A DNA stretch of 64,000 nt from Streptomyces nitrosporeus. Lineage in GTDB: Bacteria; Actinomycetota; Actinomycetes; Streptomycetales; Streptomycetaceae. The notes under the pieces are model-generated. The model searched no databases. It was not told where the DNA came from and saw only the letters and a program-made list of their open reading frames with translations. A program made the position numbers and the translations under genes. Shown here piece after piece: positions 51,461 through 59,545 of the stretch (the first letter of the stretch is position 1; the number at the start of each line of letters is the position of its first letter). The stretch lies in contig NZ_CP023702.1 of assembly GCF_008704555.1 (NCBI RefSeq), positions 6,928,001 to 6,992,000 on the forward strand. Direction: 5' to 3'.

Positions 51461-53863
51461 ATGGCAATCCACCCCGTCCCGCATGCCCGTCAGGCCGAGC
51501 CGGCGCCCACCGCCGACGGCCCGTGGCGCGACCCGTCGCTGAGCCCCGAGGAGCGGGTGGCCGACCTGGCGGCCCGGATGACCCTCGAGGAGAAGGCCGC
51601 CCAGCTGTACGGCATCTGGGTGGGCGCCGACGCCGAGGGCGACGGAGTCGCGCCCCACCAGAACGACATGGTCGACCCGGTCGACTTCGACGAGATCACC
51701 ACCCGCGGACTCGGCCAGCTCACCCGGCCGTTCGGGACCGCCCCGGTGGACCCCGGCGTCGGCGCCGTCGCGCTGGCCCGGGCGCAGGCCAGGATCGCCG
51801 AGGCGGGCCGGTTCGGCATCCCCGCCCTCGCGCACGAGGAGTGCCTGGCCGGTTTCACCGCCTGGGGCGCCACCGCCTACCCGGTCCCGCTCGCCTGGGG
51901 CGCCGCCTGGGACCCGGAACTGGTCGCCGAGATGGCCCACCGGATCGGCGGCGACATGAAGTCCGTCGGCATCCACCAGGGCCTCGCCCCGGTCCTCGAC
52001 GTGGTCCGCGACCTGCGCTGGGGGCGCGTCGAGGAGACCATCGGCGAGGACCCCTACCTGGTCGCCACCATCGGCACCGCCTACGTCCAGGGCCTGGAGT
52101 CCGCGGGGATCGTCGCCACGCTCAAGCACTTCGCCGGCTACTCCGCCTCCGCCGGGGCCCGCAACCTCGCACCGGTCCGGGCGGGCGTCCGCGAGATGGC
52201 CGACGTGGTCCTGCCGCCCTTCGAGATGGCCGTCCGCGAGAGCGGCGTCCGGTCGGTGATGCACAGCTACGCCGAGATCGACGGGGTCCCCGTGGCCGCC
52301 GACCCGACACTGCTCACCGGGCTCCTCCGGGACACCTGGGGCTTCACCGGCACCGTCGTCGCGGACTACTTCGGCGTCGGCTTCCTGGAGACCCTGCACA
52401 AGGTGGCCGCCGACCGCGGCGACGCCGCCCGCCTCGCCCTGACCGCCGGCGTCGACGTGGAGCTGCCCACCGTGCGCGGGTACGGGGACGCGCTCGTCGC
52501 CGCCGTCCGCGCGGGCACCGTGGCCGAGGAACTGGTGGACCGGGCCCTGCACCGCGTCCTGCTCCAGAAGTGCGAACTGGGGCTCCTCGACGCGCAGGGC
52601 GCGGCCCTGCCCCCCGTCCTGGACGGAGTCGACCCGGAGCGGGCCCGCGGCACCGTGGACCTCGACCCGCCGCGCAACCGCGCCCTGGCGAGGCGGCTGG
52701 CCGAGCGCTCCTGCGTCCTGCTGGCCAATCCCCGGGGCGTGCTGCCGCTGGCCGGGACCGGACGGATCGCGGTCGTCGGACCGCGCGCCGACGACCCGCT
52801 GGCCATGCTCGGCTGCTACTCCTTCCCCAGCCACGTCGGTGTCTCGTACCCCGACATGCCCATGGGCATCGACATCCCGACCGTGCTGGACTCGCTGCGG
52901 GAGGAGATGCCCGGCGCCCGGGTGGACTTCGCGCCCGGCTGCGACGTCGACGGCGCCGACGACTCGCGCATCGCCGAGGCGGTGGAGCTCGCCGCCGGGG
53001 CCGATGTGTGCGTCGCCGTGCTCGGCGACCGGGCCGGGCTGTTCGGCCGCGGCACCTCCGGGGAGGGCTGCGACGCGGCCGACCTGACCCTGCCGGGGCT
53101 CCAGGGCCGGCTGCTGGACGCGCTGCTGGCGACGGGCACCCCCGTCGTCCTGGTGCTGCTCACGGGACGTACGTACGCGCTCGGCGGGTACGCGGACCGG
53201 CTGGCCGGCTGTGTGCAGGCGTTCTTCCCCGGCGAGGAGGGCGGGCCGGCGGTGGCCGGTGTGCTCTCCGGGCGGGTCAACCCCTCCGGACGCCTGCCCA
53301 TCGGGGTGCCCGACGGACCCGGCGGCCAGCCCTGGACGTACCTCCAGCCGCCGCTCGGCCGGGCGAACGGGGTCAGCAACCTCGACCCGACCCCGCTCTA
53401 CCCGTTCGGCCACGGGCTCTCCTACACCTCCTTCGCCTGGGAGGCGGGAGCGGACGCGCCGGAGGAGCTGGGGACCGACGCCGGGACGGACCTGGAGGTG
53501 ACGGTCACCAACACCGGGGACCGCGACGGCACCGAGGTGGTCCAGCTCTACCTCCACGACCCGGTCGCCCAGACCACCCGCCCCGACGTACGGCTCATCG
53601 GCTACGCACGCGTCCCGCTGGCGGCCGGCGAGGCCCGCCGGGTCCGTTTCCGCTTCCACGCGGACCTGGCGTCCTTCACCGGGACCGGCGGGCACCGGAT
53701 CGTCGAACCGGGCGACCTGGAGCTGCGCTTCGCGGCCTCCAGCGGCCCCGAGGACGTCCGGCACACCGTACGGCTGCGCCTCACCGGTCCGGAGCGCACC
53801 GTGGACCACCGGCGCACCCTGGTCTGCGCCACCTCGACCGAGCCGGCGGCCGTGGCGGACTGA
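51461..53863 (+). CDS. GH3 beta-xylosidase, cytosolic (BxlA-like)
   Basis: An 800-residue GH3 enzyme without a signal peptide, so it hydrolyses imported xylo-oligosaccharides inside the cell. The TIM-barrel domain is about 20-330: KHFAGYSAS at K222-H223 and nucleophile D302 in VVADYFGVGFLE, the xylosidase-type variant of the SDxxG motif. The alpha/beta sandwich follows (AVLGDRAGLFGRGTSGEG) and a C-terminal fibronectin-like domain (EVTVTNTGDRDGTEVVQLYL). ATG 51461 has AGAGGAA 11 bases upstream; ATG 51440 is a possible 7-codon longer start. An alternative activity, beta-glucosidase, is less likely in this xylan context. Confidence 0.92.
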   Translation: MAIHPVPHARQAEPAPTADGPWRDPSLSPEERVADLAARMTLEEKAAQLYGIWVGADAEGDGVAPHQNDMVDPVDFDEITTRGLGQLTRPFGTAPVDPGVGAVALARAQARIAEAGRFGIPALAHEECLAGFTAWGATAYPVPLAWGAAWDPELVAEMAHRIGGDMKSVGIHQGLAPVLDVVRDLRWGRVEETIGEDPYLVATIGTAYVQGLESAGIVATLKHFAGYSASAGARNLAPVRAGVREMADVVLPPFEMAVRESGVRSVMHSYAEIDGVPVAADPTLLTGLLRDTWGFTGTVVADYFGVGFLETLHKVAADRGDAARLALTAGVDVELPTVRGYGDALVAAVRAGTVAEELVDRALHRVLLQKCELGLLDAQGAALPPVLDGVDPERARGTVDLDPPRNRALARRLAERSCVLLANPRGVLPLAGTGRIAVVGPRADDPLAMLGCYSFPSHVGVSYPDMPMGIDIPTVLDSLREEMPGARVDFAPGCDVDGADDSRIAEAVELAAGADVCVAVLGDRAGLFGRGTSGEGCDAADLTLPGLQGRLLDALLATGTPVVLVLLTGRTYALGGYADRLAGCVQAFFPGEEGGPAVAGVLSGRVNPSGRLPIGVPDGPGGQPWTYLQPPLGRANGVSNLDPTPLYPFGHGLSYTSFAWEAGADAPEELGTDAGTDLEVTVTNTGDRDGTEVVQLYLHDPVAQTTRPDVRLIGYARVPLAAGEARRVRFRFHADLASFTGTGGHRIVEPGDLELRFAASSGPEDVRHTVRLRLTGPERTVDHRRTLVCATSTEPAAVAD

Positions 53864-53870
53864 CGGCGGC

Positions 53871-53905
53871 GGGGCGGCGGCCACCGGTCCGCCGGCGGCC
53901 GCCCC
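53871..53905 (+). terminator. Partial terminator/attenuator after beta-xylosidase
   Basis: Arms GGGGCGGC (53871-53878) and GCCGCCCC (53898-53905) form an 8-bp stem 8 bp beyond the stop. This suggests the xylanase gene has its own promoter. Confidence 0.5.
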
Positions 53906-53975
53906 ACCCGCCCGCCCCGCTCCGGTGAGGAGTCCCGGCTCCTGCGGGGAGTCCCGGCCGCCGTGCCGCCCGGCC

Positions 53976-53986
53976 CGAAACTTTCG
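53976..53986. promoter_or_regulatory. Perfect CGAAACTTTCG operator before xylanase gene
   Basis: An 11-bp palindrome identical to the CGAAACTTTCG element known from Streptomyces xylanase promoters. It is located 71 bp upstream of the GH10 start and is probably bound by the same LacI protein as the importer boxes. Confidence 0.75.
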
Positions 53987-54056
53987 AAGGCAGTCCTGTG
54001 GCCCGTGGCCCATGCCCGGGCCCGCGTCAGCACGCCCTTACGGAGAGGTATCTGTC

Positions 54057-55163
54057 ATGTTCAAGGCAACTCGTTCGGCCGCGGTCGGTTCCGCCGCCGC
54101 CGTGCTCCTCGTCTCGGCCTTCACCCTCACCAGCGCCTCCGCCGCCACCGGCGGCGCGCCGGGCCACCACGGCAAGCCGGGGCCGCACGCCTCCCAGCAG
54201 ACGCTCGGCACCCTGGGCAAGAAGGCGGGCCTGCGCATCGGCACGGCCGTGAACATGGACGCCCTGGCCGACGACGCCCCCTACCGGGCCCGGGTCGCCG
54301 GGGAGTTCACCTCCGTCACCGCCGAGAACGTCATGAAGTGGGAGGCCGTCGAGCCGCGGCGCGGCACCTACGACTGGGCCGCCGCCGACGAGCTCGTCGA
54401 CTTCGCCGGGAAGAACAGGCAACTGGTGCGCGGCCACACCCTGGTCTGGCACAGCCAGCTGCCGGCCTGGCTCACCGAGGACGCCTTCACCGCCGACGAG
54501 CTGCGGGAGATCCTCCACCGGCACGTCACCGAACAGGTCACGCACTTCAAGGGCAGGATCTGGCAGTGGGACGTCGTCAACGAGGCGTTCAACGAGGACG
54601 GAACCCTGCGGGACAGCATCTGGCTGCGGAAGCTGGGCCCCGGCTACATCGCGGACGCCTTCCGCTGGGCCCACGAGGCCGACCCCAAGGCCCGGCTGTT
54701 CATCAACGACTACAACATCGAGGGCGTCAACGCCAAGAGCGACGCCCTGTACGACCTGGTCAGCCGGCTGCGCAAGCAGCGCGTCCCGGTCCACGGCGTC
54801 GGCATCCAGGGCCACCTGGGCGTTCAGTACGGCGCCCCGCACGACATCGCCGACAACATGCTGCGCTTCGACGAACTCGGCCTGGAGACCGCGATCACCG
54901 AGGCCGACGTCCGTATACCGATGCCCGCCGACAGCACCGAGCTGGAGGCCCAGGCCGAGGGCTACGCCGTCATGCTGCGCGGCTGCCTCCTCACCCCGGG
55001 CTGCAACGCCTTCACCCTGTGGGGCTTCACCGACACCTACTCCTGGGTCCCGGACACCTTCCCGGGCGAGGGCGCGGCCAACGTCCTCGACGAGGACTAC
55101 GCCCCCAAGCCCGCCTACGGCACCCTGCGCCAGACCCTGACGCTCGCCGCCGGCCGGCACTGA
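54057..55163 (+). CDS. Secreted GH10 endo-1,4-beta-xylanase
   Basis: A 368-residue secreted xylanase cleaving internal xylan bonds. Sec signal about 1-29 (...LTSASAATG), then a His/Gly-rich spacer and a single GH10 barrel (about 48-365). The acid/base is E176 in WDVVNEAFNED and the nucleophile is E282 in AITEADVRIP. WHSQLPAWL and NDYNIEG are GH10 hallmarks. It lacks the CBM2 or CBM13 found in many streptomycete xylanases. GGAGAGG precedes ATG 54057. It feeds oligosaccharides to the importer upstream. Confidence 0.95.
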   Translation: MFKATRSAAVGSAAAVLLVSAFTLTSASAATGGAPGHHGKPGPHASQQTLGTLGKKAGLRIGTAVNMDALADDAPYRARVAGEFTSVTAENVMKWEAVEPRRGTYDWAAADELVDFAGKNRQLVRGHTLVWHSQLPAWLTEDAFTADELREILHRHVTEQVTHFKGRIWQWDVVNEAFNEDGTLRDSIWLRKLGPGYIADAFRWAHEADPKARLFINDYNIEGVNAKSDALYDLVSRLRKQRVPVHGVGIQGHLGVQYGAPHDIADNMLRFDELGLETAITEADVRIPMPADSTELEAQAEGYAVMLRGCLLTPGCNAFTLWGFTDTYSWVPDTFPGEGAANVLDEDYAPKPAYGTLRQTLTLAAGRH

Positions 55164-55349
55164 CCCGCCCCACCGGCCCCGCGCGGGCGCGGCGGCGGAC
55201 GTGACGGCGGCCGCCCGGAGCGCCGGAGCCCCCGGACCACCGGAGCGCCGGAGCCTTCGGACCCCCGGAGCCCCTGGAGGGCCGGTCACGTCCGCCGCCC
55301 GCCCGCGTGCCGGTGCGCCGGGCGGCCGGCGGACCGAACCGAAGCATCC

Positions 55350-55359
55350 GTGTGCACAC
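55350..55359. promoter_or_regulatory. GTGTGCACAC palindrome before alpha-glucuronidase gene
   Basis: A perfect 10-bp palindrome 14 bp upstream of the GH115 start, overlapping the leader. No CGAAA box is visible in the 209-bp gap 55164-55372, so control may differ from the xylanase or come from read-through. Confidence 0.3.
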
Positions 55360-55372
55360 AAGGGAGAGCCGC

Positions 55373-58300
55373 ATGGACCAGCAGACCCCGCACCACACCA
55401 GCCGCAGGGCGCTCCTCGGGGCGGGCCTCGGTATCACCGCCCTGACCGCGACCCCGCTCGGATCCCTGACGGGGCTCACCCCGCAGGCGTCGGCGGCCTC
55501 CGCCGGCCTTCGGCCCACCGACCCCGGGGCGTACATCTCCTTCACCCGCCGCCCCGGCGCGTTCGCACTGGCCGAGTCCGGCCGGGCGGTACCGGTCGTC
55601 GTCTCCGGCAGCGACCACCCGGGCGTCGTCCGGGTCGCCGGCGACCTCCGGGACGACATCGAACGGGTCACCGGCGTCCGCCCCGCCCTCACCCACGACA
55701 CCCCGGGCCGGGCCCGCGAGATCGTCCTGATCGGCACCATCGGCCGCAGCCCGCTGATCGACTCCCTGATCGCCGCCGGCAAGCTGGACGTCTCCGGTGT
55801 CCGGGGCGCCTGGGAGACCAGCCTGCAGACCGTCGTCGACAAGCCGCTGCCCGGTGTCGACCGCGCCTTCGTGATCGCGGGCAGCGACCAGCGCGGCACG
55901 GTCTTCGGCACGTACGACGTCTCCCGCGGCATCGGTGTCTCCCCCTGGTACTGGTGGGACGACGTCCGGCCCGTGCACCGCGACGCGCTGTACGTCCTGC
56001 GCGGCCGGTACAGCCAGGGCACCCCCGCCGTGAAGTACCGCGGCTTCTTCGTCAACGACGAGAACCCCGCGCTCGGCACCTGGGCCCCGGCCTACTTCGG
56101 GCCGGGCAAGGCCCCCGGCTTCGAAGGCGGTTTCAACGCGGACTTCTACGCCAAGGTCTTCGAGGTCATGCTGCGCCTCAAGGCCAACTACCTGTGGCCG
56201 GCGGTGTGGGGCCGCGCCTTCGCCGAGGACGACCCGCTCAACCACGCCACCGCCAAGGCGTACGGGATCGTCATGGGCACCTCCCACGAGGCGCCCATGA
56301 TGCGCGGCATCGAGGAGTGGAACCGGCACGCCGTCGCGGCCGTACGCGACGGCGCGGGCGCCGTCACCACCCCCGGCCACGACCCCTACGGCGGCACCGG
56401 CGAGTGGTCCTTCCGCCGCAACGCCGACGCGATCAAGGCCTACTGGCGCGAAGGTATCCGGCGCATGGCCGACGAGGACTTCGAGGGGGTCGTCACCCTC
56501 GGCATGCGCGGCAACGGCGACGTCAGCCTGCCGGACGGCGACGGCATCGAACTGATGCAGGAGATCATCGCCGCCCAGCGCGCGATCCTCGCCGAGGAAC
56601 TCGGCTCCGACTCGGCCGTCCCCCAGGTCTGGACCCTGTACAAGGAGGTCCAGCGCTACTGGGACCGCGGACTGCGGGTGCCCGACGACGTCACCGTCGT
56701 CCTCACCGACGACAACTGGGCCAACGTCCGCAAGCTGCCCGACCACGGCACCGACCCCCGCACCGGCGGCTACGGGCTCTACTACCACTTCGACTACGTC
56801 GGCGTGGGACGCAACTACAAATGGGTCGACACCGCCTCGCTGCCCAACATGTGGGACCAGCTCCACCAGTGCCACGCGTACGGCAACCACGGGCTGTGGG
56901 TCACCAACGTCGGAGACCTCAAGGGCAACGAGCTGCCCACGCAGTTCTTCCTCGAATACGCCTGGAACCCCGACCGCTGGCCCCTGGAGAAGCTCCCCGA
57001 GTGGGAGGAGTCCTACGCCCGGCAGAACTTCGGCGCGGAACAGGCCGAGGAGATCGCCGGCGTCCTGCGCGCCTACGCCGCGCTCCAGTCCCGCCGCAAG
57101 CCCGAACTGCTCAACCGGAAGATCACTCTCGACCCCGCCAAGGACCCCGCGAAGGACTCCTCGGCCGTGGTCTACGACGACCGGGCCACCCCCTTCAGCC
57201 TGGTGGACTACCGGGAGCTGGAACGCGTCACCGAGGACTGGCAGCGGCTGGACAGGGCCGCCGGACGCGTCGGACGCCGGCTCCCGGCCTCCGCCCAGGA
57301 CGCCTGGTACCAGCTGGTCGGCTACGAGGTGCGGGCGAGCGCCAACCTCTACGCCCTGCGCCAGGCGCAGTTCACCAACCTGCACTACGCGCCGCAGGGC
57401 CGCGCCCTGACCAACGGACTCGCGGCCACGGCCGAGGAGCGGCTCGCCGACGACTTCGCGCTGGCACGCCGCTTCAACACCGAGGTGGCCGGCGGCAAGT
57501 GGAACGGCTTCCAGACACAGCCGCACATCGGCTACGGGGACATCGACCGCTACGGCCCCAACGCCCCCTGGCAGCAGCCCGAACGCGACAACGTCGCCCT
57601 CCCCGACGAGATCTTCCCCGCCGTCAAGCGCATCGAGCTGCCGGAGGCCGCCGAGATGGGCGTCGCCGTCGACGGTTCGGAAGACTGGTGGCCGGCGGCC
57701 GGGCAGGACGGCACCGGACCCGAACTCCCCGTCTTCAGCCCCTACCAGAGCCAGCCCGCCCAGTACGTCGAGGTCTTCAACCGCGGCCGGGAACCCTTCT
57801 CCTTCCGGATCCGCACGGGCGAACCCTGGCTGCTCGCCGACCGGACGCGCGGCCGGGTGGACACCCAGACGAGGGTCACCTTCCGGGTCGACTGGACCCG
57901 CGCCCCCAAGGGCGTCACCCGGGTTCCGGTCACCGTCACCGGCCCCGGAGGAGCCGAGGTCACCGTACGGGCCGTGGTCGACCACCCGCGGACCGACCGC
58001 AAGCGGCTCGGCGGCTTCGTCGAGGCCAACGGATACGTCTCGGCCGAGGCCGACCACTACCACCGGGCCGTCGGGGCGGGCGGCGTCACCTGGCGGCGCA
58101 TCCCCGGCATCGGCCGCACCGGCTCGGGCATGGAGCCCTTCCCGGTGACCGCGGCACGGCAGAGCCCCGGCGGCCGGGGGCCCAGGCTGGAGTACAGGGT
58201 CAGCCTCTTCACCACCGGCCCGGTCACCGTCTGGGCGTACCTCTCGCCGCGCAACAGCGCGCTGGCCACCGGCGGCCTCACCTACGCCGTCTCCTTCGAC

Positions 58301-58555
58301 GACGACGCGCCGCAGTCCGTCGACATCACGGCGGTGACCGGTTCGGACGACGGCACCATGAACCCGCAGTGGGCCCGCAACACCTCCGACAACGTCAACC
58401 GCACCAGCACCACGCACCGCATAGGGCGCGCGGGGGTCCATGTGCTGAAATTCTGGATGGTCGACCCGACGGTGGTGCTGCAGAACCTGGTGGTCGACAC
58501 CGGCGGCCTCAAGCCCAGCTACCTGGGCCCGCCGGAGAGTCTCCGGATCGACTGA
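55373..58555 (+). CDS. GH115 xylan alpha-1,2-glucuronidase, Tat-exported
   Basis: A 1060-residue enzyme removing (4-O-methyl)glucuronic acid from intact xylan. A Tat signal is visible (SRRALLGAGLGITAL, residues 11-25). The GH115 body shows the family order: an N-terminal domain, the barrel with WYWWDDVRPVHRDALYVL, YRGFFVNDENPALGTWAP, TSHEAPMMRG and HFDYVGVGRNYKWVDTASLP, then a C-terminal beta-domain (FEVNAGGY-like LGGFVEANGYVSAEADHYHR). ATG 55373 follows AGGGAGAG; the upstream 22 in-frame codons lack a ribosome site. It completes the xylan-side-chain removal for the neighbouring GH10 xylanase. Confidence 0.92.
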   Translation: MDQQTPHHTSRRALLGAGLGITALTATPLGSLTGLTPQASAASAGLRPTDPGAYISFTRRPGAFALAESGRAVPVVVSGSDHPGVVRVAGDLRDDIERVTGVRPALTHDTPGRAREIVLIGTIGRSPLIDSLIAAGKLDVSGVRGAWETSLQTVVDKPLPGVDRAFVIAGSDQRGTVFGTYDVSRGIGVSPWYWWDDVRPVHRDALYVLRGRYSQGTPAVKYRGFFVNDENPALGTWAPAYFGPGKAPGFEGGFNADFYAKVFEVMLRLKANYLWPAVWGRAFAEDDPLNHATAKAYGIVMGTSHEAPMMRGIEEWNRHAVAAVRDGAGAVTTPGHDPYGGTGEWSFRRNADAIKAYWREGIRRMADEDFEGVVTLGMRGNGDVSLPDGDGIELMQEIIAAQRAILAEELGSDSAVPQVWTLYKEVQRYWDRGLRVPDDVTVVLTDDNWANVRKLPDHGTDPRTGGYGLYYHFDYVGVGRNYKWVDTASLPNMWDQLHQCHAYGNHGLWVTNVGDLKGNELPTQFFLEYAWNPDRWPLEKLPEWEESYARQNFGAEQAEEIAGVLRAYAALQSRRKPELLNRKITLDPAKDPAKDSSAVVYDDRATPFSLVDYRELERVTEDWQRLDRAAGRVGRRLPASAQDAWYQLVGYEVRASANLYALRQAQFTNLHYAPQGRALTNGLAATAEERLADDFALARRFNTEVAGGKWNGFQTQPHIGYGDIDRYGPNAPWQQPERDNVALPDEIFPAVKRIELPEAAEMGVAVDGSEDWWPAAGQDGTGPELPVFSPYQSQPAQYVEVFNRGREPFSFRIRTGEPWLLADRTRGRVDTQTRVTFRVDWTRAPKGVTRVPVTVTGPGGAEVTVRAVVDHPRTDRKRLGGFVEANGYVSAEADHYHRAVGAGGVTWRRIPGIGRTGSGMEPFPVTAARQSPGGRGPRLEYRVSLFTTGPVTVWAYLSPRNSALATGGLTYAVSFDDDAPQSVDITAVTGSDDGTMNPQWARNTSDNVNRTSTTHRIGRAGVHVLKFWMVDPTVVLQNLVVDTGGLKPSYLGPPESLRID

Positions 58556-58579
58556 CCGGAGCGGGACGAGGAGGCGCGG

Positions 58580-58981
58580 ATGCTCATCCGGATCGAGGAC
58601 ACCGAGGGGCGGGGCGCGACCGTGGAGGTGGCACCCCGCCCGCCGGGGGAGCGGCCCGGGGTCGGGCTGCTGATCGAGGGCCCGCCGGGCCGCGCCTCCT
58701 GGGCCTGCTCACCGGAGGCGGCCAGGGAACTGGCCGCCGCGCTCGTCCGGGCGGCCGGGGACGCGGAGGACACGCTCGCCGAGCCGGTCACCGTCAAGGC
58801 CCGCGACCTGCTGCGGGGGGACGTACGGGACGGGCACCGGACGATGACGGTCGAGGCGGTCCGCACCGACGGGGCGAACGTCCAGGTGACCTGGACCTCG
58901 GGAGGCGGCCGCAGCTGGAGCCAGCTGTACGAGGCCGGGACGGACATCCGGCTGCGACGGCGGCGCCGGCCGGAATCCTGA
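58580..58981 (+). CDS. Unrecognised 133-residue protein
   Basis: A small soluble protein directly after the alpha-glucuronidase (24 bp, GAGGAGG ribosome site), probably in the same transcript. I do not recognise the family. The N-terminal half (MLIRIEDTEGRGATVEVAP) looks beta-rich, the middle is an Ala-rich helix (EAARELAAALVRAAGD), and the end is an Arg-rich tail (RLRRRRRPES). There is no signal peptide, so a role in extracellular xylan cleavage is unlikely. The Arg tail could bind nucleic acid or be incidental. Confidence 0.65.
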   Translation: MLIRIEDTEGRGATVEVAPRPPGERPGVGLLIEGPPGRASWACSPEAARELAAALVRAAGDAEDTLAEPVTVKARDLLRGDVRDGHRTMTVEAVRTDGANVQVTWTSGGGRSWSQLYEAGTDIRLRRRRRPES

Positions 58982-59088
58982 CCGCGGCCGGGATCCTGAC
59001 CGCGGCCGGGGTCCGCGGGGGCCGCCGGACCCGGACGGCCCGCCGGCCCGCCGGACGGGCCGGGGCCGCCCGTTAGTACGGCAGGCTT

Positions 59089-59130
59089 CGTATTACGTGG
59101 GATCTCGTAGTACGGTGGATCTCGTACGAG
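59089..59130. promoter_or_regulatory. Iterated CGTA-N-TACG operator array before truncated OYE gene
   Basis: CGTATTACG (59089-59097), CGTAGTACG (59106-59114) and CTCGTACGAG (59121-59130) are three short palindromes at about 16-17 bp spacing, with GGATCTCGTA repeated between them. Probably operator and promoter of the enone-reductase-type gene, with no regulator gene in sight. Confidence 0.55.
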
Positions 59131-59196
59131 GGTGGTTCCGGTGTGCCCGGCCGCGCCTCGTGTCCTGCCGTCGCACCCGAGGAAGCGGAGTCCCCC

Positions 59197-59526
59197 GTGA
59201 GCGCACTCTTCGAGCCGTACCGCCTGCGGTCGCTGACCGTCCCCAACCGTGTCTGGATGGCGCCGATGTGCCAGTACAGCGCCGCGTCCTCGGGCCCGGA
59301 CACCGGTACGGCGAACCACTGGCACCTCGCCCACTACGCCTCCCGCGCCGTGGGCGGCACCGGTCTGATCCTCGTCGAGGCCACGGCCGTCAGCCCCCAG
59401 GGCCGGATCAGCCCCGCCGACCTGGGCCTCTGGAACGACCGGCAGACGGAGGCGTTCCGTCCGATCGCGGCCTTCCTCGCCTCCCAGGGCACGGTCCCCG
59501 GGATCCAGCTCGGACACGCTAGATGA
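59197..59526 (+). pseudogene. 5' fragment of an Old Yellow Enzyme (NADH:flavin oxidoreductase), cut by integration
   Basis: The first 109 codons of a normally 350-370 residue FMN-dependent ene-reductase. The N-terminal barrel is well conserved (LFEPYRLRSLTVPNRVWMAP, PMCQYSA, LILVEATAVSPQGRIS, LWNDRQ) with a good GGAAGCGGAG ribosome site and GTG 59197. The reading breaks at IQLGHAR, where OYE proteins continue HAGRKAS. A stop follows at once and a serine integrase gene starts 20 bp later, so the gene was split at its attB site. The missing part must lie at the far end of the element, outside this window. Confidence 0.88.
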
Positions 59527-59530
59527 ACCA
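59505..59530. other. Left attachment junction (attL) of integrated element
   Basis: The host reading frame ends near GGACACGCT (59513-59520), and the AT-rich sequence AGATGAACCAACTATC follows. This abrupt switch in coding and composition, beside a serine integrase gene, marks the crossover to within about 20 bp. The 2-bp core cannot be set without the right junction. Confidence 0.75.
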
Positions 59531-59545
59531 ACTATCATGTAACAC

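Noticed and set aside
55200..55290. CCGGAGC-rich repetitive stretch between xylanase and GH115, considered as a repeat element
   Set aside because: Short irregular units typical of high-GC spacers; no consistent period or symmetry.
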